Below are positions 63,100 through 64,000 of a stretch of 64,000 nt of DNA, piece after piece (positions within the stretch are counted from its first letter, which is position 1; the number at the start of each line of letters is the position of its first letter). Under the pieces are notes generated by a model. The model worked only from the letters and a program-made list of their open reading frames with translations. It was not told where the DNA came from and did not search any database. The position numbers and the translations under genes are program-made. The stretch is from Cotesia glomerata. Its lineage: Eukaryota; Arthropoda; Insecta; Hymenoptera; Braconidae. Location of the stretch: positions 1,364,001 through 1,428,000 of the forward strand of contig NC_058158.1 of the NCBI RefSeq assembly GCF_020080835.1. The letters run 5' to 3'.

Positions 63100-63905
63100 G
63101 GTAAAAAAAAATATTATCGAATAAACATAAAAGAGAAGATATTTCGAGATGAAATATGAGATAGTCTGATAATAGTGTGTAATTTTCCTCGGTAGGTTGT
63201 TTGTCACGTCTTTTTAGTCGATCGAGTGTCCTATATTTAGCTCACGTAAAGGGGATATTTTCTTGAATGTACTTCTTCAAACAAAAAGGAACTCTAGTTG
63301 TAGTACGAGGTCAGATACATAATCATGAGGACCCGGTAAATAAATGCTCTCCATATTTTTCGCTTTGAATCACGTTGGGTGCCGTTAAGACGGATAAATG
63401 AGACCGAAGACTGAATAAATATTTAATTTCAAACGACCTGGAAGAATCCAAAGAACCAAAATGGAGATGCACTGACTTTATATTTATATATTTAACATTT
63501 ATATCTGATGCGTCTACATCTTTAATGCTTATACTAGGATTTGCAACGTCCTAGATATATCGGGATCTTATTCTTATATATTTATCCACATCTCTATCCG
63601 TAGCACTTTGCACTTTTTACTTTCTACTTTCGATCGAAATTCCTCCGAGTGTATACCAGCTATTTCGAAATATTATTTACCTTTTTTCTTTATTTCCATT
63701 TCCACTCGCTCAAGTAAGGCGCTTGCTTATTTTCCTCGGCTTCGCGAAATTTTTTTTTATTTCTCCTCAACTTTGGTTATTTGTCGAGAAATCAGCTTAC
63801 AAGTACGCGAGATTATTTTACCGAGTATTTATCTGTTTAAATTTATTTTTCATCTCTCCAGGTTGTCCCTGTCCTATTTATTCACAAACATTCACTCATA
63901 AATAG

Positions 63906-63940
<35 letters not shown>

Positions 63941-64000
63941 AACGGCGTTCCATTAATTTTTTACTCATCAATCCCTCTCCTTTTTCCGATGTCAGGAAAA
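63100..64000. other. Window end, no gene recognised
   Basis: Unique sequence with a run of 30 A at 63908-63937. No TSD was found around the A run, so I do not call a retro-insertion. Confidence 0.4.

Noticed and set aside
63908..63937. Poly-A tail of a retro-inserted sequence
   Set aside because: No target duplication or retroelement sequence was found around the A run.

Overview
The window is AT-rich insect nuclear DNA: short exons with GT-AG introns, long repeat-filled introns and many transposon fossils. Two genes can be supported, both on the minus strand and both cut by a window edge. The proteins look arthropod. A hymenopteran, perhaps a parasitoid wasp, is my guess from the base composition and repeat load, but nothing seen here settles the lineage.

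Positions 1-4482 hold the 5' part of an alpha-glucosidase (maltase, GH13) paralog. Five exons splice into an open 357-residue frame with a signal peptide. The usual nucleophile motif has become GFQISKG (Asp to Ser) and the region I motif DxVPNH has become NIVPSH, and an acidic Ser-Asp-Glu repeat follows the lost active-site motif. It is probably a secreted pseudoenzyme. Its remaining exons lie before position 1.

Positions 25999-57812 hold the 3' half of a Na+/Ca2+ exchanger of the Calx/NCX type. Five phase-compatible exons encode the end of the second calcium-binding domain, the C-terminal membrane segments, the complete alpha-2 repeat and the stop codon (301 residues). The upstream exons lie beyond position 64000 or were not recognised. 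The introns reach about 16 kb and hold most of the repeats.

The stretch from 4.5 to 25.6 kb has no recognisable host gene. It holds AT-rich satellite-like arrays, including a 570-bp higher-order repeat at 8.7-9.7 kb, CG-rich composite hairpins, several foldbacks, and a nested stack at 14.4-18.1 kb in which a TA-flanked pogo/Tigger-like element sits inside another inverted-repeat element and itself hosts at least four further insertions.

The most striking repeat family is a non-autonomous Helitron. There are seven copies in both orientations. They have a 5' TC, a 3' CTAG, a terminal hairpin and A/T flanks, and their interiors are tandem arrays of a roughly 220-bp foldback unit. A 125-bp Helitron-like insertion and a TTAA-flanked piggyBac-like MITE each have a related empty site elsewhere in the window. 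One Helitron is split by a 3' LINE fragment with an 18-bp target duplication. No rRNA, intact tRNA or CRISPR array was seen.
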